From contig NZ_CP042828.1 of the NCBI RefSeq assembly GCF_008000995.1, positions 3,710,882-3,774,881 of the forward strand: a DNA stretch of 64,000 nt, given 5' to 3'. The notes under the pieces are model-generated. The model worked only from the letters and a program-made list of their open reading frames with translations, did no database searches and had not been told where the DNA came from. The translations under genes were made by a program, and so were the position numbers. Positions 17,636 to 27,169 of the stretch are shown here, piece after piece; the first letter of the stretch is position 1, and every line of letters begins with the position of its first letter. The DNA comes from Ruania zhangjianzhongii (GTDB lineage: Bacteria; Actinomycetota; Actinomycetes; Actinomycetales; Beutenbergiaceae).

Positions 17636-18031
17636 CGTGCCTCCTGGTCGCGACGGCCAGGCCGCGGTCGCGGACTGACGGGGGCGTTCCTGAACCCCAT
17701 CCTAGGTGTCATACCCCGCGTGAACCGACCGGCCGCGGCAGAATTTCTCCCACTGTGACCGGTCCGTGACACATCGGGTGCGTCTACCCATGCAACGACC
17801 GACCAGTGCGCGATGTTCCCCGTCACCGCCAGGAGTTTCCGCGCGCGCCGCCGCCGGCAGGTGAGCCACACCACCAGAGCTCCGACCTAAGGATGAGTTC
17901 TCCGCCCCCGGACCGACCCTCGGGCCGGTGCAGAATCCCCCTACAGCAGGTGTCCTCAGCCGTTCCGGCGCAATAACGTGGGACACGGATCGGCGATACA
18001 GCGCATGATCGCGACAGAGAGCGAGACCACC
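17636..18031. other. 396-base divergent intergenic region
   Basis: Separates the Bax inhibitor gene (left) from the ABC/two-component operon (right). It should hold promoters for both, but no pair of boxes with good match and spacing was found, and no open frame shows domain content. Confidence 0.5.
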
Positions 18032-18964
18032 ATGATCGAGGCACACGGCCTGACGAAGAGATACGGCGAGAAGACCGCCGTCGACAATGTGTCCTTCACG
18101 GTCGAGCCCGGCCGGGTGACCGGCTTCCTCGGCCCGAACGGTGCCGGGAAGTCGACCACCATGCGGATGGCGGTCGGGCTGGACCACCCCACGGCCGGCC
18201 ACATCACCGTCAACGGCAAGCCCTTCAGCCAGCACAAGGCCCCGCTGCGCGAGGTCGGTGCCCTGCTGGAGGCCAAAGCGGTGCACACCGGCCGGAACGC
18301 CACCAACCACCTGCGCGGCCTGGCTGCTACCCACGGCATCGGCCGCAAGCGGGTGAACGAGGTCATCGAGATGACCGGCCTGGGTGCGGTCGCTGGTAAG
18401 CGCGTCGGCGGCTTCTCCCTCGGGATGGGCCAGCGGCTCGGTATCGCTGCCGCCATGCTGGGCGACCCGCGCACGCTGATCCTGGACGAGCCGGTGAACG
18501 GCCTCGACCCGGAGGGTGTGAAGTGGGTGCGGACCTTGGTCCGCTACCTGGCCGACGAGGGCCGCACCGTCTTCCTCTCCTCACACCTGATGAGCGAGAT
18601 GGCCATCACTGCGGACTCGCTGATCGTGATCGGCCGCGGCAAGATCATCGCCCAGGGTCCGGTGCAGGCGATCATCGACTCCTCCAGCACCGCCTCGGTG
18701 CGGGTGCGTTCGCCGCAGTCCGGCGATCTGGCCACCCGGTTGCACGGTGACGGCGTGACCGTCACCTCCGTGGAGGGCTCGCTGCTGGAGGTCTCCGGAC
18801 TGACAGCAGAGCAGGTCGGTGAGGCCGCTGCCGCCGCCGGCATCGTCCTGCACGAGCTCACCCCCCAGCGCGCCTCCCTCGAGGACGCGTTCATGTCCCT
18901 GACCGCGGACGATGTGGAGTACCACTCCACGGACGTCCCGGAGAACGAAGGAGCCCTGCAGTGA
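18032..18964 (+). CDS. ABC exporter ATP-binding protein
   Basis: A 310-residue ATPase of the class-2 bacterial export type. Walker A GPNGAGKST, the signature region FSLGMGQRLGIAAAML (a variant of LSGGQ), Walker B LILDEPVNGLDPEG and the H-loop SSHLMSEM are all present in residues 1-210; a C-terminal accessory domain of about 100 residues follows. With the next gene it forms a half-transporter pair for an unknown substrate, often a lipid or an antibiotic peptide in this family. The ATG at 18032 follows a purine-rich stretch; an in-frame ATG at 18005 is a weaker choice. Confidence 0.9.
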   Translation: MIEAHGLTKRYGEKTAVDNVSFTVEPGRVTGFLGPNGAGKSTTMRMAVGLDHPTAGHITVNGKPFSQHKAPLREVGALLEAKAVHTGRNATNHLRGLAATHGIGRKRVNEVIEMTGLGAVAGKRVGGFSLGMGQRLGIAAAMLGDPRTLILDEPVNGLDPEGVKWVRTLVRYLADEGRTVFLSSHLMSEMAITADSLIVIGRGKIIAQGPVQAIIDSSSTASVRVRSPQSGDLATRLHGDGVTVTSVEGSLLEVSGLTAEQVGEAAAAAGIVLHELTPQRASLEDAFMSLTADDVEYHSTDVPENEGALQ

Positions 18965-19797
18965 CCGCCGCCGCCACCGCCCGTCGCGCCGACCCGCTGG
19001 CCGGCGCCCATGTCACCTTCGGCCGAGTGCTGGGCTCGGAGTGGATCAAGTTCACCAGCCTGCGCTCCACCGTCTGGACGATCGCCGTCACCCTGGTGGT
19101 GATGGTCGGCTTCGCCCTGCTGATGGCCTGGGGGATGTCCTTCGCCAACGAGGCACCCGCGGGCGCTGAGGCGCCGCCGATGCCCGACGGTGCCATGCTC
19201 GGCCTGGCCGCAGTGACTACCAGTTACGGCCTGGCACAGATCGTCATGGCGGTCTGGGGTGTGCTGGTGATCAGCGGTGAGTACAGCACCGGCCAGATCC
19301 GCTCCACCCTCACCGCAGTACCCACCCGCCTGCCGGTGCTCGCCGCCAAGGGCCTGCTGATGGCTCTCGCCTCGTTCATCGTCGGTGCCCTCGGCGTAGC
19401 GCTCTCGGTGCTGGCAACGGCTCCGATCCTGTCCTCGAACGACATGGCGCTGGACCTCGGCGACAGCGCGACCCAACAGGTGCTGATCGGCGTGCCGCTG
19501 TACCTGACCGGTATCACGCTGCTCGCCCTCGGGATCGGCGCCCTGGTGCGACACTCCGCCGGAGGGATCGCGGTGGTGCTCGGTCTGATCATCGTGCTGC
19601 CGATCCTGACCACCATCCCGCTGGACTTCATCGACACGATCGCTCCGTACTTCCCGTCCGCCGCCGGTGAGCGGATCGTGATGGGGGAGATGACCGGCGC
19701 GGTCCTTACTCCGTGGCAGGGCTACGGCGTGTTCATGATCTACGTGGTCGCCGCTCTGGCGGCTGCGGGTGTGCTGCTGCGTCGGAGGGACGCCTGA
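18961..19797 (+). CDS. ABC-2 type permease
   Basis: Membrane partner of the preceding ATPase, 278 residues with six hydrophobic segments and the common first-helix entry SEWIKFTSLRSTVWT. The segment VISGEYSTGQIRSTLTAVPTR is typical of this ABC-2 group. GTG start overlaps the ATPase stop (GTGA). It is followed by a histidine kinase gene, the usual layout for exporters controlled by a local two-component system. Confidence 0.88.
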   Translation: MTAAATARRADPLAGAHVTFGRVLGSEWIKFTSLRSTVWTIAVTLVVMVGFALLMAWGMSFANEAPAGAEAPPMPDGAMLGLAAVTTSYGLAQIVMAVWGVLVISGEYSTGQIRSTLTAVPTRLPVLAAKGLLMALASFIVGALGVALSVLATAPILSSNDMALDLGDSATQQVLIGVPLYLTGITLLALGIGALVRHSAGGIAVVLGLIIVLPILTTIPLDFIDTIAPYFPSAAGERIVMGEMTGAVLTPWQGYGVFMIYVVAALAAAGVLLRRRDA

Positions 19798-19847
19798 GCA
19801 CACGTGGAGGGCAGACGCCGGCGGGTACCCACCCGCCGGCGTCTGGT

Positions 19848-21152
19848 GTGTGCGGGACCGAACCGGACACGCTCGACGGCGCAGGTCCCGGGGAAGAGGT
19901 CGTCGCACCTCCCGTAGTGGCCGAGGAGGACTTTGCGCGCCGAGGGCCGGTGCGCCGGTTCATTCGCCGCCACCCCTGGGTGATGGACCTGGTGGTAGTC
20001 GCGGTCTTCCTCCTGCCGAACGTCATCTCGACGACGTTCATCGGCTCCGCCTGGATGCACCTGACAGTGGCCGTGGTGATCGCCGTCGCACTGATGTGGC
20101 GGCGTAAGTACCCGATCGCGGTGACGGCACTGTCGGTGGTGCTGGGCGTAGCTGCCATCGGCTCCTCCGGTACACCCGGCGATGCCGACCTGGCGGTCGC
20201 ATTCGGCCTCTACGCCGTAGTCACCGTACGAGGCAGCCGGACCGGCTGGCTCTGCCTCGCGGGCACGACAGTGGCGTACTCGCTGGCGTTGTCGGCCTGG
20301 GCCCAGCCGGCCGTGCTGGACCTCTTCGGCGCGCCGTCGATCGGGCGCCCGCAGTTCGTGATAAGCAACGTGGCATCGTTGCTGGTTCTCTGGCTGATCG
20401 CCGTCGCCATCGGCTTGAACGTACGCAACCGGCGCGATCAGATCCAGCGCCTGGTGGACCAGGCGAACCAGTTCCGCCTGGAACGGGACCAGCGGGAACT
20501 GCTCGCCGCCGCCTCCGAACGAGCGCGGATCGCTCGGGAGATGCACGACGTCGTCGCGCACAGCCTGTCCGTGATGGTCGCCCTCGCCGATGGTGCACAG
20601 GCGAGCCTGCGCAAGACACCGGACCGGTCCGCGACAGCCCTGACCGAGCTGTCCGGAACCGGCCGGGCCGCCCTGACCGATATGCGCCGCATCCTCGGCG
20701 TGCTGCGAGCCGAGCCCACGGACGCCGAGGCCGCGCTCAGCCCACAGCCGGGGGCGCCTGCGCTGGAGGACCTGATCGACCGGTTCCGCGCCACCGGGCT
20801 GGACGTCGCCTACAGCCACACCGGCCCGCCGTTGCCGGAGGACGCCGGACTGCAGCTGACCACCTACCGGGTGGTGCAGGAGGGGCTGACGAATGTGCTC
20901 CGGCACGCACCTGGGGCGGGTGGGATCGCCGTCTCCGTGCTGCACCAGGGGGAGATGGTGACCATCCGGGTGCGCAACGACCGGCCGGCCCGGCCCGGGG
21001 AGGCACGCGCCGGAAGCGGTCAGGGGCTGGTCGGCATGCGCCAGCGCGCCGCGGTCTACGATGGCACCGTGGAAGCCGGGCCGGACGGGGGCGGATGGAC
21101 GATGACCGCGCGCCTGCACGTCCCGAACGGCATCGAAGCGGGGGCCTCATGA
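19848..21152 (+). CDS. Sensor histidine kinase (NarL-partner type, HisKA_3)
   Basis: Membrane kinase of about 434 residues that should phosphorylate the response regulator encoded next. Several hydrophobic segments occupy about 45-190, then a linker helix, the phosphoacceptor motif [14 protein letters not shown] with His at about residue 233, and an HATPase domain with LTNVLRHAP and [11 protein letters not shown]. The start is uncertain. GTG 19848 is the first usual start in frame after the permease stop, but the frame is open further back, and a CTG at 19794 lies just behind GGAGGG and overlaps the permease stop. The next gene overlaps by four bases. Confidence 0.82.
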   Translation: MCGTEPDTLDGAGPGEEVVAPPVVAEEDFARRGPVRRFIRRHPWVMDLVVVAVFLLPNVISTTFIGSAWMHLTVAVVIAVALMWRRKYPIAVTALSVVLGVAAIGSSGTPGDADLAVAFGLYAVVTVRGSRTGWLCLAGTTVAYSLALSAWAQPAVLDLFGAPSIGRPQFVISNVASLLVLWLIAVAIGLNVRNRRDQIQRLVDQANQFRLERDQRELLAAASERARIAREMHDVVAHSLSVMVALADGAQASLRKTPDRSATALTELSGTGRAALTDMRRILGVLRAEPTDAEAALSPQPGAPALEDLIDRFRATGLDVAYSHTGPPLPEDAGLQLTTYRVVQEGLTNVLRHAPGAGGIAVSVLHQGEMVTIRVRNDRPARPGEARAGSGQGLVGMRQRAAVYDGTVEAGPDGGGWTMTARLHVPNGIEAGAS

Positions 21153-21823
21153 TCTCCGTGCTGCTGGTGGACGACCAGTCGCTGCTCCGGCTCGGTTTCC
21201 GGATGGTGCTCGAGGCCGAGGACGATCTCGACGTGGTCGGTGAGGCCGGCGACGGTGCCACGGCCGTGCGGATGGCCCGCGAGCTGAACCCGGACGTCGT
21301 GCTGATGGACGTGCGGATGCCGGGGACGAACGGGATCGAGGCGACCGGTCAGATCACCGCCACACTGCCGGAGACCAAAGTGATTATCCTCACCACCTTC
21401 GATCTGGACGAATATGCCTTCGCGGGGCTGCGTGCCGGTGCTTCCGGCTTCCAGCTGAAGGACTCCGAACCGGCCGAACTGGTCGGTGCGATCCGCACCG
21501 TGCACAGCGGTGATGCGGTCGTTTCCCCCAGGATCACGCGGCGAATGCTGGAGATGTTCGCCGATCGGCTCCCCCAGGACGCCGAGGGCGCGGTGGCCGA
21601 TCCGACCAGCGCCGGCCCGGCCTCGCACCTCACGGAGAGGGAGCGTGAGGTACTCCTGGCCATCGCCCACGGACTGTCCAACTCCGAAATTGCTGCCCGT
21701 TTGTACGTGTCCGAGGCGACAGTGAAGACTCATGTGGGTAAGGTGCTGGCAAAACTGGGGTTGCGAGATCGCGTCCAGGCAGTCGTGTATGCCTATGAAA
21801 CCGGGTTGATCCGCCCCGCGTGA
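21149..21823 (+). CDS. NarL/LuxR-family response regulator
   Basis: A 224-residue DNA-binding regulator. Receiver domain residues 1-120 with acidic pocket DD at 8-9, phosphorylation site Asp54 ([10 protein letters not shown]), Thr at ILTTFD and Lys at QLKDSE; LuxR helix-turn-helix at about 155-224 with [22 protein letters not shown] and [14 protein letters not shown]. Its ATG overlaps the kinase stop. By position it probably controls the upstream ABC exporter genes. Confidence 0.92.
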   Translation: MISVLLVDDQSLLRLGFRMVLEAEDDLDVVGEAGDGATAVRMARELNPDVVLMDVRMPGTNGIEATGQITATLPETKVIILTTFDLDEYAFAGLRAGASGFQLKDSEPAELVGAIRTVHSGDAVVSPRITRRMLEMFADRLPQDAEGAVADPTSAGPASHLTEREREVLLAIAHGLSNSEIAARLYVSEATVKTHVGKVLAKLGLRDRVQAVVYAYETGLIRPA

Positions 21824-21856
21824 ACGCATGGTGCTCGCGCACCGGGAAGGGCATGA

Positions 21857-22408
21857 ATGGCTGAGCAGGTCCGCCAGGGCTCGGTGGGTGTCCGGGCAGC
21901 CGGCCCGGAGGACGCCGAGTTCCTCGTCGACATGCTCCTCGAGGCCTTCAACTGGTCGGGTGAAGAACGCTTCACCCGCAAGCAGATCCTCAAGGACAAG
22001 TCGACCTCGCTGTACGTCGCCGGCTGGCAGCGCGAGGGAGACCTGGGCGTGATCGCCGTCGACCTGGCCGGCCCGAGCGGGCTGCAGATCCCGATCGGCG
22101 CCGCCTGGCTGCGCCGATTCCCCGCCCGCAACCCCGGGTACGGCTTCGTCGCCGAAGACGTGCCCGAGCTGTCCATCGCCGTCGCCAAGGCCCACCGCGG
22201 CCGTGGTATCGGCACCGGCCTGCTCCGCTCCCTGGCGAGCAAGGCCCGCGAGCAGGGGGTGGGCCGGATCAGCCTGAGCGTCGAGCACGGCAACCCCGCC
22301 AAGGAGCTCTACACCTCACTGGGGTTCACGACCTTCTCCGAGCAGGAGAACGCGGTCACCCTGGTGCTGGACCTGCGCACCTCGCCGCTGGGCCAGCCGG
22401 CGCGCTGA
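21857..22408 (+). CDS. GNAT-family N-acetyltransferase
   Basis: A 183-residue acetyl-CoA dependent transferase of unknown substrate. The GNAT core is visible at about 10-160: VRAAGPEDAEFLVDMLLEAF, an inserted region with RFPARNPGYGF, then the acetyl-CoA loop VAKAHRGRGIGTGLLRSLASKAREQG and LSVEHGNPAKELYTSLGF. GGGAAGGG stands before the ATG at 21857. It lies 33 bases after the response regulator gene and may share its transcript. Confidence 0.88.
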   Translation: MAEQVRQGSVGVRAAGPEDAEFLVDMLLEAFNWSGEERFTRKQILKDKSTSLYVAGWQREGDLGVIAVDLAGPSGLQIPIGAAWLRRFPARNPGYGFVAEDVPELSIAVAKAHRGRGIGTGLLRSLASKAREQGVGRISLSVEHGNPAKELYTSLGFTTFSEQENAVTLVLDLRTSPLGQPAR

Positions 22409-22414
22409 GCCTCT

Positions 22415-22484
22415 AAGCGCGCGAGCCGGTCAGAGCGAGCCGGTCAGCCTCAAGCGCGCGAGCCGGTCAGAGCGAGCCGGTCAG
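22415..22484. repeat. 37-base tandem duplication
   Basis: A 33-base block starting AAGCGCGCGAGCCGGTCAG occurs at 22415-22447 and again at 22452-22484, identical, four bases apart. Inside each block AGCCGGTCAG occurs twice. The second copy covers the stop codon of the lipoprotein gene. Confidence 0.8.
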
Positions 22485-23314
22485 ACCGTGCGCTGGAACA
22501 CCACGGTGCGGTCCGGCACGTCCACGCTGAACTGCGCCACCACCTGGTCGATGCCGGTGACGGCATAGACCCGGCGCGTTCCGTCGTCGGTGGGCATCGG
22601 CATCTCCACCAGGGACAGACCAGGGCTGGCTTCGATCACCGACTGGAGCACCTCCAGCTCGGTCCGGTCACTGTTCGCTCCGCCGGAGAACCGCGCGAGG
22701 GCTTCCCATCGGGACTGGCCCACCAGGTCCAGAAACCGGTCCACCGCCCCGGTCGGAGAGCCGAGACCGACACCGGCATCGACCAGCACCGCTCCGTCGT
22801 CGCGAGCCAGCGGGGCGAGGTACTCCAGCGTGCCGCCGGTCCAAGACAGCAGGTACTCGTACTCGCTCTCCGTGGTGGGCCCGGGGGAACCGGTCGTGGT
22901 GATCGCGAGGCTCACCTGCGCCAGCGGGTTCCCGTGCCAGCTGCCCACTACGCGCGCGTTGGAGACCTGCACGTCCACCTCCGCGACCGGGTCCCGATCC
23001 GCCCAGTCCTGCGCCCAGGCGGCGGCCACGGCAGCCACCTGATCGCTCAGCTGCAGCTGCGCGCGCAGGTCGGCGACGGCGACCTGCACCGTGGAGTCCG
23101 GTTCGATCAGCTCGTTCCCGTCTGTCTCCCGGGTGCCGAACGCCGTCGCGATCTCGCCGAGCATCTCGGTCAGCTCAGCACTGGCGCCGCTGACCGAGGG
23201 CGCCGGAACAGGTGCCGGTTCCGGTTCGCGGTAGGCCTGGGTGGAACATCCGGCAAGGCCCACCGCCAGCAGCACCGCACTGAAAGGCGCCCCTATCCGC
23301 AGGCGGCGTGGCAT
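22481..23314 (-). CDS. Lipoprotein of unknown function
   Basis: A 277-residue secreted lipoprotein. A signal peptide with lipobox VGLAGC puts the lipidated cysteine at residue 23; a Pro-rich linker (EPEPAPVPAPS) follows. The rest is soluble and acidic with mixed strands and helices, and no domain is recognised. GGGGGAAGGA precedes the ATG at 23314. It is divergent from the membrane Ser/Thr kinase gene with only 88 bases between them, so a link to kinase signalling is possible but unproven. Confidence 0.7.
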   Translation of the reverse strand: MPRRLRIGAPFSAVLLAVGLAGCSTQAYREPEPAPVPAPSVSGASAELTEMLGEIATAFGTRETDGNELIEPDSTVQVAVADLRAQLQLSDQVAAVAAAWAQDWADRDPVAEVDVQVSNARVVGSWHGNPLAQVSLAITTTGSPGPTTESEYEYLLSWTGGTLEYLAPLARDDGAVLVDAGVGLGSPTGAVDRFLDLVGQSRWEALARFSGGANSDRTELEVLQSVIEASPGLSLVEMPMPTDDGTRRVYAVTGIDQVVAQFSVDVPDRTVVFQRTV

Positions 23315-23402
23315 CGTCGTCCTTCCCCCTAGGATCAGTGGCAGCGGCGAACAGGTCGGTCCCGATCGTAGACCATCCGTACACCAGCGCAGAGGAGGGT
23401 GA

Positions 23403-25256
23403 ATGCCGGAACCGGAACGCAGGCCGCCGGAGATTCCCGGCTTCACCTTTCAGCGGCTCATCGGGCGGGGTGGCTTCTCCGACGTGTACCTGTACCGGCA
23501 GCGCATGCCGACCCGGGACGTCGCGGTGAAAGTGCTGCGTACCGAGGACTTCAGCGAGGCCAGCCGTGCCCAGTTCGCCGCTGAGGCGAACCTGATGGCC
23601 CGGGTCTCCAGCCATACCGCGATCGCCTCGATCTTCACCGCCGACGTCGATGACGACGGTGAACCGTACCTGGTGATGGAGTACTGCTCGGGCGGGAGCC
23701 TGGGCGGGGTCTACCGCAAGACTCCGTTATCCGTGGCCCGCACGCTCCGCCTCGGAGTCCGGCTGGCGAGCGCGCTGGAGTGCGCCCACCGGGTCGGGAT
23801 CGTGCACCGGGACGTGAAGCCGGCGAACATCCTGTTCACCGAGTATGACGTCGCCGTGCTCAGCGACTTCGGCATCTCCACTATCGACGACGAGTTCCCG
23901 GAGGCCACGCTGGCGCGCGAACAGGTGTACTCCGGGGGGATCGAGGACTCCACCACGGTGGGCCTGAGCCTGCCGTGGGCGGCACCGGAGTCGCTGGGTG
24001 AACGGCCGGTAGCGGATACCCGCTCGGACCGGTTCAGCCTGGCTGCCACGCTGTACACGCTGGTGGAGGGCCGCTCGCCCCGGGAGGTACCAGACGGACC
24101 GAACGGTGCCACCGCTATCCGCGCCCGGATCCAGACCGGGTTCATCGCCCAGATGCAGCGCCCCGGGGTTCCCGAGTCGTTCCAGGAGGTGCTGCGCCAG
24201 GGAATGTCTTACGACCCGAGCCAGCGGTTCTCCAGCATGCTGGAGCTGGCCCGGGCGCTCCAGCAGGTGCAGCGTGAGCTCGGTGGTGAGATCACCCCGG
24301 TGGAGGTGCCTGGGGCGGAAGCCTACGACGACGTTCCTCCCCCGGGTGCGGCGCTCACCGCTGCCGGGGGTGCTCCGGATGGCAAGGCCGGCGAGGTCGA
24401 GGCCGACTCGGCCCCGTCTGCTCCGGCCGAGGACACCTGGCTGCCGGCCGATGCAGCACTGCCGCCGCCGGACACCAAGGACCGGGTACCGCTGCCTCCT
24501 CCCGAGCCGCGCAGTGCTGAGTCCCCCCAGCACGCCCTGCGACTGCCGCACGAGCACACCGGCGCCGCTGGCCCGGTGCACACCGGCTTCCCCGACCCGC
24601 GCACGGTTGACCCGCATCTGCACGGCACGTTCGCCCCGGCCGGAGGCCCGGCCTCCTCCACGCCACCCGCCGGCCCAGCGATCCTGCCGATGGCCCCGGA
24701 GGACATCAGCTCACCCCCGCCGCGCTCGGCCACCACGAAGAAGCTGGAACGTGGCGCGCTCGTGGCTGGTGTGGTGTTCGTGGTGGTGGCTCTGATCGTC
24801 GGATCCAGCGTGCTGATCCGGCACTTCCAAGAACCGCACTTCACCGGTGCCGCGATCGACAACCTCACCGTCACCGAGACCTCCGCCGACGCCTACGACG
24901 TCGCCATTCCCGAGGGTCTCGAGCTCCCTGAGGATCTGCAGATCCGGGTACTCGACCCGGGAGAGGGGGAAGCACTGACGGAGTTCGGCTACGCGTTCGT
25001 CTCCACCGACCACTCCACCTGGCCACCGGGTGAGACGGTCACGCTGAACCCCTGGGCCAGCGATGTCGCCAATGACAACGTGGGCATCGACGCCCGCGAT
25101 CTGCGCACTGAGCTCGCCCTCCCGGATGACCTGGAACTCCGGCCGGGCACGATCCTGCTGGCTGTGGCCCCGCGGGCGTACTTCGCCAACCGAGCACCCG
25201 ATCTCGGGATCACCGACGGCGACTCGGTGCTGGCGGTCGTCACCATCGTGGGCTAG
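23403..25256 (+). CDS. Membrane-bound Ser/Thr protein kinase
   Basis: A 617-residue Hanks-type kinase. Kinase domain at about 12-285: glycine loop IGRGGFSDVYLY, Lys43 (AVKV), catalytic Asp137 in HRDVKPANILF, DFG at 155-157. The usual SDVYSLG motif reads SDRFSLA here. A Pro/Ala-rich linker of about 160 residues leads to one membrane helix (about 447-470), leaving about 145 residues outside. This outer part has no PASTA repeat or other domain I know, so the signal sensed is unknown. GAGGAGGG precedes the ATG. It is divergent from a lipoprotein gene. Confidence 0.9.
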   Translation: MPEPERRPPEIPGFTFQRLIGRGGFSDVYLYRQRMPTRDVAVKVLRTEDFSEASRAQFAAEANLMARVSSHTAIASIFTADVDDDGEPYLVMEYCSGGSLGGVYRKTPLSVARTLRLGVRLASALECAHRVGIVHRDVKPANILFTEYDVAVLSDFGISTIDDEFPEATLAREQVYSGGIEDSTTVGLSLPWAAPESLGERPVADTRSDRFSLAATLYTLVEGRSPREVPDGPNGATAIRARIQTGFIAQMQRPGVPESFQEVLRQGMSYDPSQRFSSMLELARALQQVQRELGGEITPVEVPGAEAYDDVPPPGAALTAAGGAPDGKAGEVEADSAPSAPAEDTWLPADAALPPPDTKDRVPLPPPEPRSAESPQHALRLPHEHTGAAGPVHTGFPDPRTVDPHLHGTFAPAGGPASSTPPAGPAILPMAPEDISSPPPRSATTKKLERGALVAGVVFVVVALIVGSSVLIRHFQEPHFTGAAIDNLTVTETSADAYDVAIPEGLELPEDLQIRVLDPGEGEALTEFGYAFVSTDHSTWPPGETVTLNPWASDVANDNVGIDARDLRTELALPDDLELRPGTILLAVAPRAYFANRAPDLGITDGDSVLAVVTIVG

Positions 25257-25294
25257 CTGGGCGAGAACAGCTCCCGCCGCTGGCTCCCCTGCCG

Positions 25295-25320
25295 CCTCTA
25301 GCGCCCCTAGCGCCCCTAGC
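25295..25320. repeat. 9-base tandem repeat over a stop codon
   Basis: TAGCGCCCC-like units repeat almost three times (tctagcgcccctagcgcccc, then tagcgc). The repeat supplies the TAG stop of the response regulator gene (25316-25318), so slippage here would alter little of the protein. Confidence 0.6.
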
Positions 25321-25960
25321 GCAGGATGCCGGCGTGCAACGCCCGGAGTACCGCATTGGTTCGATCGCGGGCGGAGAACTTGTCCAGGATCGTGGAGACG
25401 TGGTTCTTCACCGTGCCCTCGGCCAGGAACAGCACGCCGGCGATCTCCCGGTTGCTGTAGCCCTCGGCGAGCAACCGGAGCACCTCCACCTCGCGGGCGG
25501 TGAGCGGCTGCACCGGTGGCAGCCCTTCGGCTTCCGGGGATGCTCCGGACCGGATCGCCCGGAGCATGCGATCGGTGATCGACGGCGCGACGAACGTGCC
25601 GCCGTCGGCCAGGGACTGCACCGCATGGGTCAGCTGTTCGACCGTGACGTCCTTGAGCAGGTAACCGCGCGCCCCGGCGCGCAGGGCCTCGAGCACCAGC
25701 GTGTCGTCGTCGAACGTGGTCAGCACCAGCACCGGGGTGTCGATCCCGAGATCACGTAGCTGCTGCAGCGTCCAGAGCCCGTCGTAGCCGGGCATGCGCA
25801 GGTCGAGCAGGATCACGTCCGGAGCGCACTGCGCGATCACGTCCAGGCCGGCTCGTCCGTCGTCGGCCTCGCCGACCACCTCGACGTTCGCGATCTCCAG
25901 CAGGCTGCGGATCCCGTGCCGCACCAGGGTCTGGTCGTCCACCAGCACCACCCGGGTCAT
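25316..25960 (-). CDS. NarL/LuxR-family response regulator
   Basis: A 214-residue regulator: receiver domain with DD at 8-9, phosphorylation site Asp53 (VILLDLRMPGYDG), LTTFDD and LLKDV; LuxR helix-turn-helix at about 150-214 with LTAREVEVLRLLAEGYSNREIA and GTVKNHVSTILDKFSARDR. It follows the histidine kinase gene with a one-base overlap (TGATG). The divergent ABC exporter genes at 27170-28671 are its likely targets. Confidence 0.93.
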   Translation of the reverse strand: MTRVVLVDDQTLVRHGIRSLLEIANVEVVGEADDGRAGLDVIAQCAPDVILLDLRMPGYDGLWTLQQLRDLGIDTPVLVLTTFDDDTLVLEALRAGARGYLLKDVTVEQLTHAVQSLADGGTFVAPSITDRMLRAIRSGASPEAEGLPPVQPLTAREVEVLRLLAEGYSNREIAGVLFLAEGTVKNHVSTILDKFSARDRTNAVLRALHAGILR

Positions 25961-27057
25961 CAGCTCGGTACCTGGGCGGTCACCCGGAAGCCCGCGCTTC
26001 CGTCGAAGGTGATCGCGCCGCCGAGGGCCTCGAACCGTTCGGCGAGCCCGGCCAGGCCGTGCCCGGGTGCCGGATCGGGGTGACCGTACCCGTCGTCGAC
26101 AGCAGTCAGTACCGTGCCTGTCCCATCGGCGCGCACCTCGATGTGCAGGCGCCGGGCCTCGGAGTGCCGGATGGTGTTCGTGGCGATCTCCTGAGCCGCA
26201 CGGACGAACGCGGCGGTCCGCTCCTCGTCCAGGCGGAGATCGTCATCGATCTCGACAGTGGCCTGCAGCCCGGGGAGGTCGCCGACCACCTCACGCAGAG
26301 CGGCCGGCAGGTGGGACGGCGCAGCGCGGAGCTCACCCACGGTCTCCCGCACGTCACGGAGCAGGTCGCGGGCCACCTGGTTGGCCCGGTCCACGTGGTT
26401 CCGGGCCTGGTCACCGTCACGGTGCCGCGCCGCCTCCAGCTCCAGCGTGAGCACCGTGAGCTGGTGCCCGATCAGGTCGTGCAGCTCCCGGGAGATCCGC
26501 AGCCGCTCTGTGGTCCTGGCCGACTCGGAGAGCAGAGCACTCGCCGCCCGCAGCTCCACGTGCGCGGCGGTGAGCTCACGGCGGGTGTGCTGCTCGCGGA
26601 TGAAGGCGTGCGAGCTCAGCAGTGAGGCGAGCTGGATCACCAGGTAGAAGGCGACCACCACGACCGACTCGGACGGGCCGTCTCCACGGGCGGTCTTGAT
26701 CCAGATGATCACCCCGGTGTTCGCCGCGATCACCACCAGACCCACCGGCACTGGCACGACGGACGCGCTCACCGCGGCGACCAGCACCAGCAGGATCCAG
26801 AGCATGTCCATCGCCATCGCGGTGAGCACCACCGACCAGGAGATCAGCACAGTGACGGCGAAAGCGGTGTACCGGACCTGAGGCCGCTCTGCCACCACAG
26901 CCACCAGGAGCACGCCGAGGAAGAGGGCGAAGAGGGTGGACCAGCCGGCGCGTGGGATGTCCGGCGGCACCATCCCCACCAACACTGGTGTGCCCACCGC
27001 AATGGCTGCGACGAGCATGAACAGCCCCGCCCACTCGTTGGAGCCGAACCGCCGCAT
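25960..27057 (-). CDS. Sensor histidine kinase (HisKA_3 type)
   Basis: A 365-residue membrane kinase partnered with the response regulator downstream. About five to six hydrophobic segments fill residues 8-145, then a coiled linker (REQHTRRELTAAHVELRAAS), phosphoacceptor motif SRELHDLIGHQLTVL with His at about 193, and an HATPase domain with EIATNTIRHSEARR and GHGLAGLAERF. There is no large outer sensor domain, so it probably senses within the membrane, as in many exporter-linked kinases. Confidence 0.9.
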   Translation of the reverse strand: MRRFGSNEWAGLFMLVAAIAVGTPVLVGMVPPDIPRAGWSTLFALFLGVLLVAVVAERPQVRYTAFAVTVLISWSVVLTAMAMDMLWILLVLVAAVSASVVPVPVGLVVIAANTGVIIWIKTARGDGPSESVVVVAFYLVIQLASLLSSHAFIREQHTRRELTAAHVELRAASALLSESARTTERLRISRELHDLIGHQLTVLTLELEAARHRDGDQARNHVDRANQVARDLLRDVRETVGELRAAPSHLPAALREVVGDLPGLQATVEIDDDLRLDEERTAAFVRAAQEIATNTIRHSEARRLHIEVRADGTGTVLTAVDDGYGHPDPAPGHGLAGLAERFEALGGAITFDGSAGFRVTAQVPS

Positions 27058-27169
27058 CCCGTCACTCTAGGCGGACTCGGCGTGTACCCTCCAGTGCCAG
27101 AAGTCATGGCGCCACGTGATGACCAGCGGCACAGGCGCCGGAGTGCTGGTTCTTCCTAGCGTGGTCGTC

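Noticed and set aside
22415-22484. Short CRISPR array
   Set aside because: Only two units, four-base spacing and no cas genes nearby; it is a plain tandem duplication.
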